Positions 45,766-58,004 of a stretch of 64,000 nt of DNA are shown piece after piece (position 1 is the stretch's first letter; every line of letters starts with the position of its first letter). The position numbers and the translations under genes were made by a program. Origin of the DNA: Datnioides undecimradiatus (lineage: Eukaryota > Chordata > Actinopteri > Lobotiformes > Datnioididae); contig WARS01000015.1 of NCBI GenBank assembly GCA_008933995.1, positions 2,840,173 to 2,904,172 on the forward strand, read 5' to 3'. The notes beneath the pieces are model-generated. The model was not told the origin of the DNA, searched no databases, and saw only the letters and a list, made by a program, of their open reading frames with translations.

Positions 45766-47230
45766 CCATGACTTAATCTGAAACCAATGCTGGAGATCTG
45801 AGAGGATGGCGGTCGGCCCGAAGACAATGACAGTAAACCTCTGCTCTGCGCAGAGAAAATCATTCTGGAGCACAATGTTTTCAAGTAATGAATCGCCATC
45901 ACTGTTAGATCAGCCAGAGCTACTTATCTTATCAGCCGGGGGGGGTGTCTGTGTGATAGGAACTGACTGTTCATCAGAACTCGCTGTACATTTGTGAAAA
46001 AATAGTTTTAGAGTGAAGACTGGTAATGTTCAATGAAGGGTCATAAAACCAGTCAGAAGCATAAGAAATGTCATTTGCTAACCTCTAATCTCTACTCGCA
46101 CTTTGCTTTCTTCTCTCTCTCATGTTCTTGCCTTGTTGCTTTTTATATATCTTGCCTGTTAGTTTGCAACTCACCCGTTTTGTTCTTGATTTGGGAGGAA
46201 GTTGCACATATTTATCGAAGCAGAAATCATGAATCAGTACTCACCACTGAGCTTCAGGTGTGAGGTTTTGCACCTGTATGTGGAATCTAGCAGAAAAAAG
46301 TTGATGGGGCCACAGATTATTAGAAGTTGAGGGACACATCTAATAGGCCTATACGTTTAGTAGTACCTTCTTAAAATGGGGTGGGGGACGTGCCAGGAAA
46401 GCTCGTAGGTGTTTAAAGCCTGATACAAGTGCTAAAGTCAGCTTTTGATGCTGGCCTATAGCTACAAGCTACAATCTGAAACATCTCAATCCATGCTACT
46501 GTACACATACAGATGAACAAGTGTATGAAGTGTTCATGTTAAGTAACAAAACATTACTAACAGTATTATTTTTATGTCCAGCCAAAAGTGCTTTCCTTGT
46601 TTTCTGCCAAAGAGATATTATTTTAATTTGCTCAGCTACTTAAATCTTCTTGACCACGTACTCTGGTTGTTTCATCCATCTCTGTTTGGTACAAATACTG
46701 TAGTCTGAAAAAGGCACACACACTAGAAGATTCACTAAGTACCGCTTACAGTGTGCCTCACCACTTGGCTTCCTTATAAAGTAGTGTGTGCACTGAAACA
46801 CATTACTGATGCCGTTGGTATTACTAAACCAGCAGGTATGTCATGTTGTTGGAGCTTGTATACAACTGGACTTATATACAAAATGCTGGTAAATATTGGT
46901 GGTTTGAGGATAAAAACAGATTACAATTGGGATTAATCAGACCTTTAGATTTGTGCACTGTACATCTAAGTCAGTTTTCCCATCTTAATCACCCGTGTCA
47001 GCTCACCACTTCAGTTGCTCTGTGCCATCTCAGTGCTAATCATGCTGCGCTCCTGCAGCCAGAAGCTCGCCTTATTGCCTGTGTTATGTGGCGACTGTTA
47101 ATGTCAAAAGCATTTCTTTTTTATGAGTCAGTGATCAGGAATGGGTCTCTTGGGCTGCTGTAGGAGGGAGCTACGGAGCGAGGCTGCACAAAGGAGACTA
47201 TGTTCAATAAAGGGAACTGAATGTCTCACA
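45766..47230 (+). other. epg5: Probable epg5 3' UTR
   Basis: No coding exon is seen after the stop. The first strong AATAAA is at 47206-47211, suggesting a 3' UTR of about 1.45 kb, unless an earlier variant signal is used. Confidence 0.45.
47206..47211 (+). terminator. epg5: Likely epg5 polyadenylation signal (AATAAA)
   Basis: A canonical AATAAA lies 1.44 kb after the epg5 stop and about 3.3 kb before the dnajb5 promoter. Confidence 0.4.
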
Positions 47231-49699
47231 GCTTGTATTTACCAATTCAGCTCAGTGACTGGGGACAAAATGTAATACTTGGAGCTTCTGCGAGACTGAA
47301 GACTGATCTGTACTCCCTGGACAGGTCACATGGAGGAACACTAAAGTCAATCACTGCTTTATGAACCTAGCCGTAAAGAATCACAATGAGATCCAGACAG
47401 CAATACCGAATACATTGTGCATCCTTTACAACAAAACTGGCATGCAATTTGCATTCCCCAAGCATAACGCTGCAGATGGTCAAACTTAAATTAAAGCTTC
47501 CTTGTCTTAGAATTCTGTTATGACAAGCGTGTAATTTGATTGGCATCCGCATCCTGTTGTTCTTTGCATCTGTTCGAAGGTACAATACATGTTCCCGACT
47601 GAAATAAGCTTTTTTTTTTTACAAAGACTCTTCAAGCGGGGAGTCTATAAATTGAGCTGTGTGCTTTTGTGCACACGTACAACACCCAGCATCCTCATTT
47701 GACACCACCACGTTAGTCTGGGAGAAAACCTCTCTTCAGGCAACGGTGGTCTCTATGGTTACAGGAAGGGTAGAAGTGAGAGAGGAGGTGGAAAGGACGG
47801 GGTGTTCTGAGTCTGTAAGAGAGGAGGTGGGAGATGCTTACAGACGCTCATCGCTGCCTGCTCTTCACACTCGAAAAAAGACCCTGGGTGTATTCTGTGA
47901 ACCCCCTGTCTGTTGTCTCTCGCCATCACCACAGACCTTCTGCTCCTGCGTCTCCCAGCTCAGGTGGTGGAGTACGATATTTATGTGACAGGTTGCTGTC
48001 AAGCATTCAGACTCAATAGATAATCTCTTCCCATGTCCACTCTCTCCACATACACGTGCTTGCAGGATCCATTGCTGAGACGGAGTATTCCTGGCAGACA
48101 CATCACTGTCTGGCAGATTCCTGTGTCACCATGGAAACCCAGCATCAGGTCAGGAATAGTTGCTCCTAGACTGTTTCAGTGCACACTCAGCATTAGAGCA
48201 GCACGTGGATCAGCTCCCCCTCGGTCATCATTGACAGTGAGGATACAGACAAAACAAACAGTGTCCAGTTGCAGGAATACTACTGTATGCTAAAATCTGT
48301 CTAGTAGTGCAGGACGTCTGACATCAATGAGTAAAAGAAGTTTATTCCGTAAACTTGGCACAGACCGGCGGAGATTTCACATCCCAGTTTGAGCTAAAGT
48401 TTCCGACAGTGCATTGCAGTTGATTTCAACATGTCCCAGTGTCAGTCACAGGCTGAGCAGAGTGCAACACCCTGCTGCTGACCAGTTGGTCTTCTGGGAC
48501 AGCTGCACTGGCCTGAAGTCCCTCCCTGCTGCCTACATGCACACACACACTCAGCTGGACATGCAGGAATGTCTGTGTTCTCCGCCACAGCTATGCAACA
48601 CAGTGGCTTCTATCTACGCGCTTCCATTGTTTTGAGTCTTTAGTGTGTGTTTGTGTGTGTGTGTGAGTGCATGCATGTGTGTCAGACAGACTCCTCCATT
48701 GAGAACACCCACTTTTCTCGCACCTCCTCGCCGGTCCGGTGGGGAGTGATGACACAAGCTTTAAAATGAGTCTTTATTTCTCTTCTCTGTCTCTTTTCTC
48801 ACATTGACCCAGCAGAGCAGGAGCGCTTCGCCCCGCTGAGTGTACCTTTCTGTGCACTTAACGGTAAAAGTCATCAATGATGACTCAGACCTCCACCGGT
48901 GCTGTAATATATGTGGATTTAGAGAGTTGGGTAGGCTGCTTGTTGATCTGTTCTCAACTTAAAAGAGTGAAGACGGGGAGGACTGTTTGGCCTTCAGGAT
49001 GTGCTAGCAAGGACAAATATAAACCTTCACAGAGAATCAGCATGTTAATGTAGGTTTATATCTGTATCTGTCTGGGAATATCCATCACAAAAGGAGAATA
49101 TCAGCTAACATGAAGAGGCTTTACTGCTTCATCTTGAGCTTTAATTCTAGGTTGAAGAGTTTCATTATTTGAATTTTGTGTGTATGTGTTTGATTCAAGT
49201 AAAGTGATGTGTTTAACAGACACACTACACAGATGGTGGGAGGACCACAGGTTTAATCCGGGGCCCATAAAGCCTAAATCGGGCTCTGGACTCTGGAGAG
49301 GGCTTCGCATTGGTGTTAATGTTAGGGTTCAAAGATAAGAATAAGAATGATTTAAAGGTGATTTTCAGCTGCAGGTCATCTAACAGCATGTCTGGGTCTG
49401 ATCGCGGGCTGTTTGTTAGAATATAAGCAGAGGTCTAGTGCTAAGGTCAAGACATTATAGGGTCAGGGTTAATGGGGGGGGTGGGATATTTTGAGAGCGA
49501 CTGTAAGTTTAAGAAAAGTTAAGGAAAGGGTTGACGCTGGGATTAGTTTAGGGTTTTATTGTCGGGAAGTTAGGATGTGAATAAATCTTTTCAGTCTTTT
49601 ACAAAGATAGAAGATCAAAAAATGCGTGTGTGTATGGAGTCATCACATGACTCAGCAGTGTTTATCCCGACTCAATCCAAGCACGACTACACGATCACG

Positions 49700-49740
<41 letters not shown>

Positions 49741-50510
49741 TATCAGATGATTGTTTCTCTGTCAGCGACCAGGACTCTCTCCCTCTCTTTCTTTCTCTCT
49801 CTCTCTCCCCAAATATGACTCTGTTTCCCCGCACCGTGAACCACAGCCTCCTCTGACATGCCTGCTCCGACTGGTGGATTCTGCATGAGGGAGAGTGTGT
49901 GTTAAATCAATGGCAACTGGGCACTTTCCGATGATAAACCCTCCGGTTAAACTTCATCCTAAATGTAAATCAGCCTGAGTGTGTTCGGTGTGTTTGAACA
50001 AAGACCCCTGCTGCCTGCTGGTTGAGAGGGCTGGGTTTGCTCTCAAGACTGCAAACGGATTTTTGGACACCGACAGGAGCCGGATAGGACACAAGACAGC
50101 GGGTAAGCATGCAAATCATTTTCCATGCATTTTTAAGCGACAGCTGCCGTCATGGTGGCTGATTTTACGCAGCAGAGGTTAAGATCATGATTATTTATGG
50201 AGGATCAGAATTAAAGGAAACAGCGTCCCCTTGTCATGAAATAAGTGGATTCAGTATGTTTTTCTTAAATAATGAACATAAATACAGTCACTGACTGACA
50301 ACTTTTTTGAGCGCTGTTCTGTCGCCAGATGCAGTCGCCGCTGATTTTCGGTCGCTTTTGCGCGCACGAAATAACAGCTGGAGTCAAACATGATGGATGC
50401 AGGTTTTATGTCAGGCTGCATGGGCAGTTGCTGTTCGAGGTTTTCCAGTGAAACGTCAGATGCACCTCAGTGTTTGGTCACCGGTTATTTCCGAGCCTGT
50501 GATCCTCCCG
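47231..50510. other. epg5-dnajb5 intergenic region
   Basis: No recognised gene. It contains a CA array (49702-49735) followed by a CT-rich run, a G-rich run near 49475-49485, and a possible isolated + strand exon-like segment at 48066-48148. ORFs at 47659-48293 do not resemble a known protein. Confidence 0.5.
49702..49735. repeat. (CA)n microsatellite followed by a CT-rich run
   Basis: About 17 CA units, then a pyrimidine-rich CT run near 49775-49807. Confidence 0.9.
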
Positions 50511-50516
50511 GCGTCC

Positions 50517-50533
50517 TGACGTCAATTTATAAG
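50517..50533 (+). promoter_or_regulatory. dnajb5: dnajb5 core promoter: perfect CRE plus TATA box
   Basis: A perfect palindromic cAMP-response element TGACGTCA (50517-50524) sits directly upstream of a TTTATAAG TATA box (50526-50533). Start of transcription would be expected near 50556-50563. The spacing, CRE just upstream of TATA, is that of cAMP/CREB-inducible promoters. Confidence 0.6.
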
Positions 50534-50556
50534 GACCCTAGCGGTGCCGGGGCGGC

Positions 50557-50643
50557 AGGCAGATAAAGAGAGCTGGAGCACAGAAAGAGACAGAAGCTGG
50601 ACCATGTTGATGTGATATTCCTCAGAAATTGCTGATCATTCCG
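50557..50643 (+). other. dnajb5: dnajb5 noncoding first exon with a three-codon upstream ORF
   Basis: Predicted 5' UTR exon from about 50557 to a donor at 50643 (CCG|gtagga). It contains a minimal upstream ORF, ATG TTG ATG TGA (50604-50615), whose first ATG has a good context (accATGt). The next acceptor is probably at 51468 (cccaccag), which puts 69 bases of UTR ahead of the coding ATG. Confidence 0.45.
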
Positions 50644-51537
50644 GTAGGATTTTCTTTGATTAATTTCCCGTCCTTTTCCCGTCCTATCCTCCTTTTTTAA
50701 ATTCGCGTTTGCCCGATTTCTTGAACTGCCACTGATATTTCATTTTCATTGTAAGGGTTAATATGGAAAATGTCTCGGGTTTATCATTCGCTATAACCCA
50801 ATTTTTGCTGAAAATTGGCCTTTGGAATAAAATATTGGTTTAAAATGTCGGGATTTGGGGATTTTCGGCTCTATACTGTAACAGCGAACCGGCATCTCTT
50901 TGTCCACAGCAGTAAATTGTATGGTAATGTACATGTAATCAGGCTTTTTTTCTCCACTTCTTGTGCTGCCTCAGTTAAACACAGGATCACTGTGTCCTGT
51001 TCAGAGGCACTGCAGTGTGTCAGTGAAGGGGTTTCTGCTGTCTGGCAGGTTGTGTGTCTCAGCTCAGATCGTCAAATCAGCCTGCAGCCAATTTTATTTA
51101 TAAGGCGCAAAATACACAGCTTTTCAAAATAAGTGCATGTAGAAAAAAAATGAATTAGTCCCAAGTATTGTTTATACCTGCCGAGCTGATCAGGAAAAGC
51201 CCTTTGATAAAGCAGATAAAGGGGATTCCTCTGCACTCTACCTGACTCTACATCAGCACAGCAACCGCATCCCCATAGCAACAGTTAGTAAAACCAGTAC
51301 TCTGTGTTCCTATTTCCAACACTAAGTAGACTTCACAGTAAAGCACCAAAAGAGAGCACTTGATTGCACTCTGCACCTTTGCCAGGACATATATAGTCTG
51401 TTGCTCTGGTCAGCATCTGTTCAGGAGGAGTATTATAAGACTCTAACAGTAGCCCTCTATCCCACCAGTGACTGACCACAGCCTGAGCCTTAGAAGGGGG
51501 GGGTCCCGATCAGGAGAGTGTATGCGTGTGCACAGCT

Positions 51538-53421
51538 ATGGGGAAGGACTACTACAAGACCCTGGGCATCCCCAAGGGCTCCAATGAGGAGGAGATCAAG
51601 AAGGCCTACCGGCGCATGGCGCTCCGCTTCCACCCTGACAAGAATAAGGATCCCAACGCTGAGGAGAAGTTCAAAGAAATCGCAGAGGCCTATGAGGTAC
51701 TCAGTGACCCCAAGAAGAGGGTTGTCTATGACCAGCTGGGAGAGGAAGGTGAGATGGTGTTTGTGTCTGAGTTCAATCCAGTCTGTCTGTGTCCATGTGG
51801 GATGACTGAGTGCGGTCAGCGAGGCCTTGTTAAACAGGCGTTATGATGTATTAAGTTGTTATTGAAATAGCTCAGGAACAGACTCAGCATCTAATATCAC
51901 AGCAGAGGACTTTGGTTCAGCCACTGAAGTAATAATGCTGTGTCTCTTCTCATGTTTTTTATGTTCATGTTTATGTGCAGGATTGTGTGTGTGGTTGTCT
52001 ATTGTTATCTTTAGTGTCAACAACACTTACCAGCTCTAAAACCTTATAGTCTACCTCAGCTGCTAGTGTGTATGTGTGTGTTAGCTGACAGACAGATGGC
52101 TTAAGATCATTACGTGGTTGAGATATGAATAGCAGCGACTGTAGTTTTCATTTGTGGGTGTTTTGTGCATGTGTCTCTGTTGAAAAGATGTGTGTTTGTG
52201 TGTGTTTGTGTGCGTGTGTTGTATGGAGTGACCTGGTATTTTATGAGTTCCTCCATCACCAGCACTGCTGGAAGATCAGTGATGCTGTGGGATATTTCCC
52301 GCCCACGTGGGCTCCACTCTCCTCACTGCTGTTACCCACATGCAGTCTTCTCTGAACAGGGTCTTGTTTCTGGTATCTGAGTTCACGTTAATGAGTGTTT
52401 TTCAGCTGGTGGGTGTGTGCGTGTGCATCTCAGGTCTCACGCTCTCCTATCTCTCTTTTCTAATCCAGGTTTGAAGACAGGAGGCAGCAGCTCTTCAGGT
52501 GCTCCTGGCAGCTCAACATACCACTACACCTTCCACGGAGACCCCCACGCCACCTTTGCCTCCTTCTTTGGAGGCTCCAACCCCTTTGACATGTTTTTCG
52601 GTTCCAACCGCGGCCACGGCCGCTCCAACGGTTTCTCCTTCCATAATGACCATGACACAGAGCAGGACATGGACATGGATGAGGAGGACCCCTTCTCTCA
52701 TTTTGGGAGACAGTTCGGCTTCCCAGGGGGGATGAACAACGGCTTCCCAGGGGAAGGCCGCAGGAGGAGGGGGGTGCCGTCAGAGCGTCTTGGGACCGGG
52801 CGAAAGCAGCAGGACCCCCCAGTGGTCCATGAGCTGAAGGTCTCACTGGAGGAGATCTTCCACGGCTGCACCAAGCGCATGAAGATCACCCGCCGCAGGC
52901 TGAACCCAGATGGGCGAAGCATGAGGACCGAGGACAAGATCCTCAACATTATCATCAAAAAGGGCTGGAAGGAGGGAACCAAGATCACCTTCCCAAAGGA
53001 GGGGGATGAGACCCCTGAGAACATTCCTGCCGACATAGCCTTCGTGCTGAAAGACAAAGGACACGCCCACTTCAAGAGAGACGGTTCCAATATAATTTAT
53101 AACTGCAAGATCAGTCTAAAAGAGGTGCGTCTGTCTATTTTCATCCAACCTCTCTCTCCTCTGTCTTGCTCTCTGCTTTTCCTCAGTCCTCCATCTTCCA
53201 CTCATCTTTTTCAGGGTTCTGCATATAAATCATTTCATAGTAGATGATGCTGCTGAGGTTGTGAGTTTGATTCCCAGTGGAGCAACCCAGGCAGAAATTC
53301 ATGCACCCATGCACATCGTTCTTGTCACTCACTAGACAGTGAGAAAAACAATGAGGTGGAGAGGCGTGAGTGTAATTTAAGGTGTGGATTATGTCCTGTG
53401 TGGGACATATAGACTATATGA

Positions 53422-53454
<33 letters not shown>

Positions 53455-56400
53455 GCTGGAGGGCAGAATCAGTGAAGAGCAGCGTCTCTGTCACTGCAGT
53501 GTGAGAGAAGCAGCAGGAATGTGGTGTCCTCGTGTGACCGGCTGAGAGCCATCGTCCTCACTTGTTCGGCGCTGCTGTATGAATACATATCCACATAGAC
53601 ACGCATGCAACCAGACGCACAGGCATAAAAAAGCACGCAAATGTACACACTCTTGCATCTTCAAGCGTATTTGCAAACACACTCCGATAAAGATGGACTG
53701 TAGTGTGACTCTGGTGACAATCCAGGGTGCTATTACCATGACTGGCAGGACATTTAATTAGCTGCTCCTACGAGGGCAACGGGTCCAGCACAGCTTTGCT
53801 CTCTGTCTGTGAATTACACAAGCTTTAATGTTTCTTATAGCACTGCCACTCACTGGCTTGTACTCCCCATGGAAGGCTTAATAGCAGGTGGTCTCAAAGA
53901 GTTGGAGATGTCAGGGGAGTTGTTTGTACTCCAGTCGAGCCAATTTTGAACAGTTTTCCCGTAAAAGCAGCACCAACGCTCATAAATCTCTACAGAAGTA
54001 ATTCTCAGGGAAACAAGGGCACCTGCACACAGAACTGAACAGATCTGAACTAAGAAGACATCCAAGTTAATGAGAGCACATTAGAGTTTGTTAAGTTGCA
54101 TTAAGGAGGAGACTGTACTTAATCAAACCTGCACAATGATTAAGTTTGCACTGCAGAACTCCCACAGCTAAGTCCTCTGCTCTAACGCCAGGCAGATAAG
54201 AGACTTAAGTCTGATGCAGCTAAAGACGGGATGGGGAGAGAAGGGGAGATGTGGCTGGGGGTGGGGAGGGTATCCGGGGAATATTAGGGAAGTGGGTCAG
54301 ATGATTCAGTATCCAAAGCAAATAAGAGCTCATATTCCACTGCTCCACTTTGCTCTGCTTCCCTGAAGACGTGATGCTGCAGTGAAAACACAGCACCAGC
54401 CACACGCTGCACACCAGACCACATATAATATGGCAAATGTTATGCAATGCGCCAGTAGATAAAATAACCTAGCCCACAAGTTGATTGCGTCCATTAGCAC
54501 CAAGAGACTCTGCAAGAGCTCATTCTAAAATTAGCAATGCATAAAAGGAAGGTCAAGACTTAGTGATATTTGGAAATGCATTTCTTAAGTAGATGTAGTT
54601 ATTTTGTCACATTTTGACTTCTGTTTGATTCCCTGCTGTTTGGTTGCTCAGTTTTGTTTACTGCCTGAAGCACTCACTGATGAGCGACTGCATTTAGTGC
54701 CACCAAGCACTCGCCTGACCGTGCTATAAAGTCCTTGGAGACACTGCTCGAGGCAACTTCCAGTCCTGCCATGTCTTCACTGTGACAGCAGTCAAATGAG
54801 GTTAGAGAGACTCTCATGAATTTGACACATTAATTTCCCAGAAACCAACCTATACCTGTGTGTGTATATATATAGGCTGGCTCTTTCTGGCGTTAATGAT
54901 GCGTCTGCAGCATAATGGTTTCATACATTTCTAGATGTCACCGCTGCACTCAGCTCAGCAGCGAAACACACGTCCAAACACACATAGGTGCAAACTGTAG
55001 CTGTTAGGCTCTAAAGACAAAGTGGACTGCTCTTCACAGGTACACCTCTGATATAATTTAGAACAGCAAATATACTGTTTATCGAAGACTTTAGAGGAAT
55101 CACTGGGAACACTCTGGTTCAAAACTGTCAGCTACCAACAACTAGTACAAGTATGTGTTAACTGGACGGCCCATAGTCTCACGAGGGGAACACTTTGGGT
55201 TGTGAAGACACAGTAAAACATTAAAACCATTAAAACTCAAAAGGTTAAACATGTAATAATGATGGCTAATGTTAGCATCCAGCCCAGGGGAGTGAATGTG
55301 GATCTATAGAGCATTCTCACAAATATAGCAAAATCAAAGTGTGTGTGTTTGTGTTTGTCTGTGCTGAGGCTTATGCAATCAGTGGGCCCTCAGATTAGCA
55401 AGCAGTGTGTGTCGAGTGTCATGGCAACCTGTCTCTGTGTGTAAGACGTGTCTTAGTGAATGGAATTGTTCATAACAAGAGGATGAGTCTCCATCACAGT
55501 CACAGGCTAAATCACCTCCTAATGTACGTAGGGGGTAACAGGAGGCTGATGTCATGACTGGAAAACTCTCTGTCCTCTGCAGCAGCTGCTTTGCTTGAAC
55601 GAACTTCCAACTGTCCACATGTCCATCACTTTGTACACCAGACGAGACAAGAAAATCCTCCAGCGGTCTTAGTACAACATTGGCCACGTAATGCAATGGA
55701 GCGGGTGTTAAAGGTTAAACACGTGCCAATGTGGGCAAAGTCACTATTACATCATGATGCGCTTGTTGCTTTGAGTGATTGGAGTTAAGAGTTGGTATGT
55801 TTTGGAAACTCGAAATAGCATCGCTCTTCTTTCCATTTAACATATTGCTAAACATAGTTTCTCGACATGAATTCCTTCCTAAGACAGTGTTCAGATCTGA
55901 ACATACAAATATTTAATCTCATCAACAAGTGGTATGTGTCCTTTTTCTTACACATGACATTACCCAACTTCAACCACCCCAAAAAAACAACTAGAACACA
56001 ACCAAACCTTCGCTGACAATGAATACAGCCCTGCATTTTAAAGCAACACCGGCTGTGTCAACTCTCGGTGCATCGGTTGAGTGTTGGTTAGTCTGTTGTT
56101 TGGTCCACCACAAAAAAGCAGAGAGCTTGTATTTATCAAGTGATCTGTGAATTGGCAGAAAAAACACCCAGTATTCATTGTTCCCAGATGTTCTCCTCAA
56201 TGTTGCACCATGAGTTTCATATTTTTATGTTCATTTTGAGTGAAAACGAATCCAAGTTAAATTTAATAAGATAAGGGTCAGCACAATAGCGTCAGCAAAC
56301 TCTTTTTTTATTTATTTTCCCACATGAATCATATACGTTCAACTTAGCTTCACTCCATGTCTTGCTCCTCTGCAGTGCCTGTATGTCCCAAGGGAGGGGC

Positions 56401-58004
56401 TGCCACCCAGTCTGAGAAACACTGATCTAGTTTAGTTTATAATATCTTCCTCGACCTCAGCTGTACTTTAGGTTTACTGCTTCTTAGCAAAAGTTACCAT
56501 GCTAAAATATTCTTGTAAACAATCTGTTTATACCTGCTAAACATTAGCCCGAAAGCATTGTGAATTTAATGCTTGTTAGCATCATCACATTAGCATTTAG
56601 CACAAAGCCACTATGCCTGAGTTGTCTTTAGACAGGACTCGAATAGCAGCCACTGCTCCAATTTGTACTCAGTACTTGGAAAAGCCGGGCTGGACGAAGT
56701 CAATGTAGCAACAGTATGTTACAGTTAGTTTAAATATAGTACTTTTTAAGTTTTAATTAAGAATAAGAAAATAAACAGGACATAAGGGAAGAAAAAAGGG
56801 GTGATGACATATAAGGAAGTTTCTTCTTCTGTTCCTCAATAATATATCAAGTGTTCACATTTTCGTTCCATTTATCTGTTTTTCGGATGTTCTTGACCAA
56901 CACTGAATTATGGGTCATCCACAATGGCTCTCCATCTTCCCTTCTCCACGCCTTCATGGTATTTATTCACTGACCTCATTTTGTGTAGTAAATCACTTTG
57001 TAACAGTTGCTCCAAAATGTATTATATAAGAAAAGTTTTTTTTTTAATTCATCAGGATGTTCATTCACAGAGTTGTGGATTTAAATAGTTCCCTTTATTC
57101 AGCGCAAATCTGGCGAGTGATGCTCACTGGAAAGCCTGTGAAGTCGTGATAACCACAGGTCTCCGTGTTTAGTTTAGCGCTCTCCACGCTCTGACTGGAT
57201 TCATCAGGCATTGTGATAAGGAGGTGAGGCTTAGTGTGTGTGTGTATATGTGCGTGTGCGTGGGGGTGTTTGTGTGTGTTCGCTCTCCTCGTCCTGCCAG
57301 CCCATCTGACAAGCCCTCCAACTATTTACGAGCTCAGCCGATTCCTGCCTCACTTCATTAGGCCCGGCTATGAGACTGTTGCTAAAATTAGTCCCCTGAG
57401 CAATGTGTAGCCCCTCCAACACTGACACACACACACACACACACACATCACTTCCACCAACACACACAAAGACCGGAAAACTTTTGCACTGCCAAGTCAT
57501 GTTTTCCTAATGTTCCTGATCCAAATGCTGCTCTGTAGACCCCACAGTGCTTTTGTCGATTTGCCAGTAAGGCCAGCTTTCTCTCACACTCACATGATGA
57601 ACACACACTGAAAACACGTGGAAGTTTGACTTGTTAGGATGACGTACTGAGAGAAGATAAACTTAAGTTTTTAGTTCATGGAAACATGAAGTCATCGGGG
57701 TATTCATGGCCTTGGCATTTGATTTCCACTAAGGATATTAACCCTCTCATTGTCCTCCTTTCTCCTACAGGCGTTGTGTGGCTGCACCGTTAGCATTCCC
57801 ACGCTGGAAAACCGCATCATCTCGCTGCCCTGTCACGACATCATCAAGCCAGGGACGGTGAAACGACTCAGAGGGGAAGGCCTGCCTTTTCCCAAGAACC
57901 CGTCACAGCGTGGTGACCTCATCGTTGAGTTTTCTGTCCGTTTTCCCGACAGGATCCCCCCTCAGTCCAGAGAGATTATCAGACAACACCTCCCCCAGTC
58001 ATAG
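51538..58004 (+). CDS. dnajb5: DnaJ homologue subfamily B member 5
   Basis: A class B (Hsp40) co-chaperone that stimulates Hsp70 ATPase and delivers clients. Coding exons 51538-51748, 52469-53124, 57771-58004 encode 366 aa (human 348 in the isoform I recall). J-domain residues 1-70 with the HPD motif at 32-34, then a Gly/Ser/Phe-rich linker with [16 protein letters not shown], an acidic [10 protein letters not shown] segment, and two C-terminal substrate-binding domains ending QHLPQS. The block [20 protein letters not shown] and the LCGCT motif distinguish it as DNAJB5 rather than DNAJB1/B4, on my reading. Cys292 and Cys294 correspond in position to the redox-sensitive pair reported in mammalian DNAJB5, which links thioredoxin and HDAC4. 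An out-of-frame ATG at 51522 precedes the start by 16 bases. Intron 2 is 4.6 kb. Confidence 0.95.
53421..53449. repeat. (GT)n microsatellite in dnajb5 intron 2
   Basis: About 14 GT units. Confidence 0.9.
56380..56640. repeat. Dispersed percomorph-type repeat in dnajb5 intron 2
   Basis: Contains 'cacccagtctgagaaacact' and 'cacattagcatttagcacaa', phrases I associate with a high-copy repeat of perch-like fishes. No ORF. The ends are approximate and there may be two adjoining elements. Confidence 0.4.

Larger units (their letters stand above)
53125..57770. other. dnajb5: dnajb5 intron 2
   Basis: A 4.6 kb intron without supported exons. It contains a GT array (53421-53449), a CA array (57427-57447), and a stretch at about 56480-56640 with phrases such as 'cacattagcatttagcacaa' that resembles a high-copy dispersed repeat of perch-like fishes. 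A weak tRNA B-box-like string near 53260 is not accepted as a tRNA or SINE. Confidence 0.6.

Noticed and set aside
47659-48293. ORFs of 86-109 codons between epg5 and dnajb5
   Set aside because: No resemblance to a known family and no consistent multi-exon structure.
52460-53090. Overlapping minus-strand ORFs of 128 and 130 codons
   Set aside because: They are antisense shadows of the high-GC dnajb5 exon 2.
53250-53290. tRNA B-box-like string (agtttgattcc)
   Set aside because: No matching A box or cloverleaf could be formed around it; insufficient for a tRNA or SINE call.
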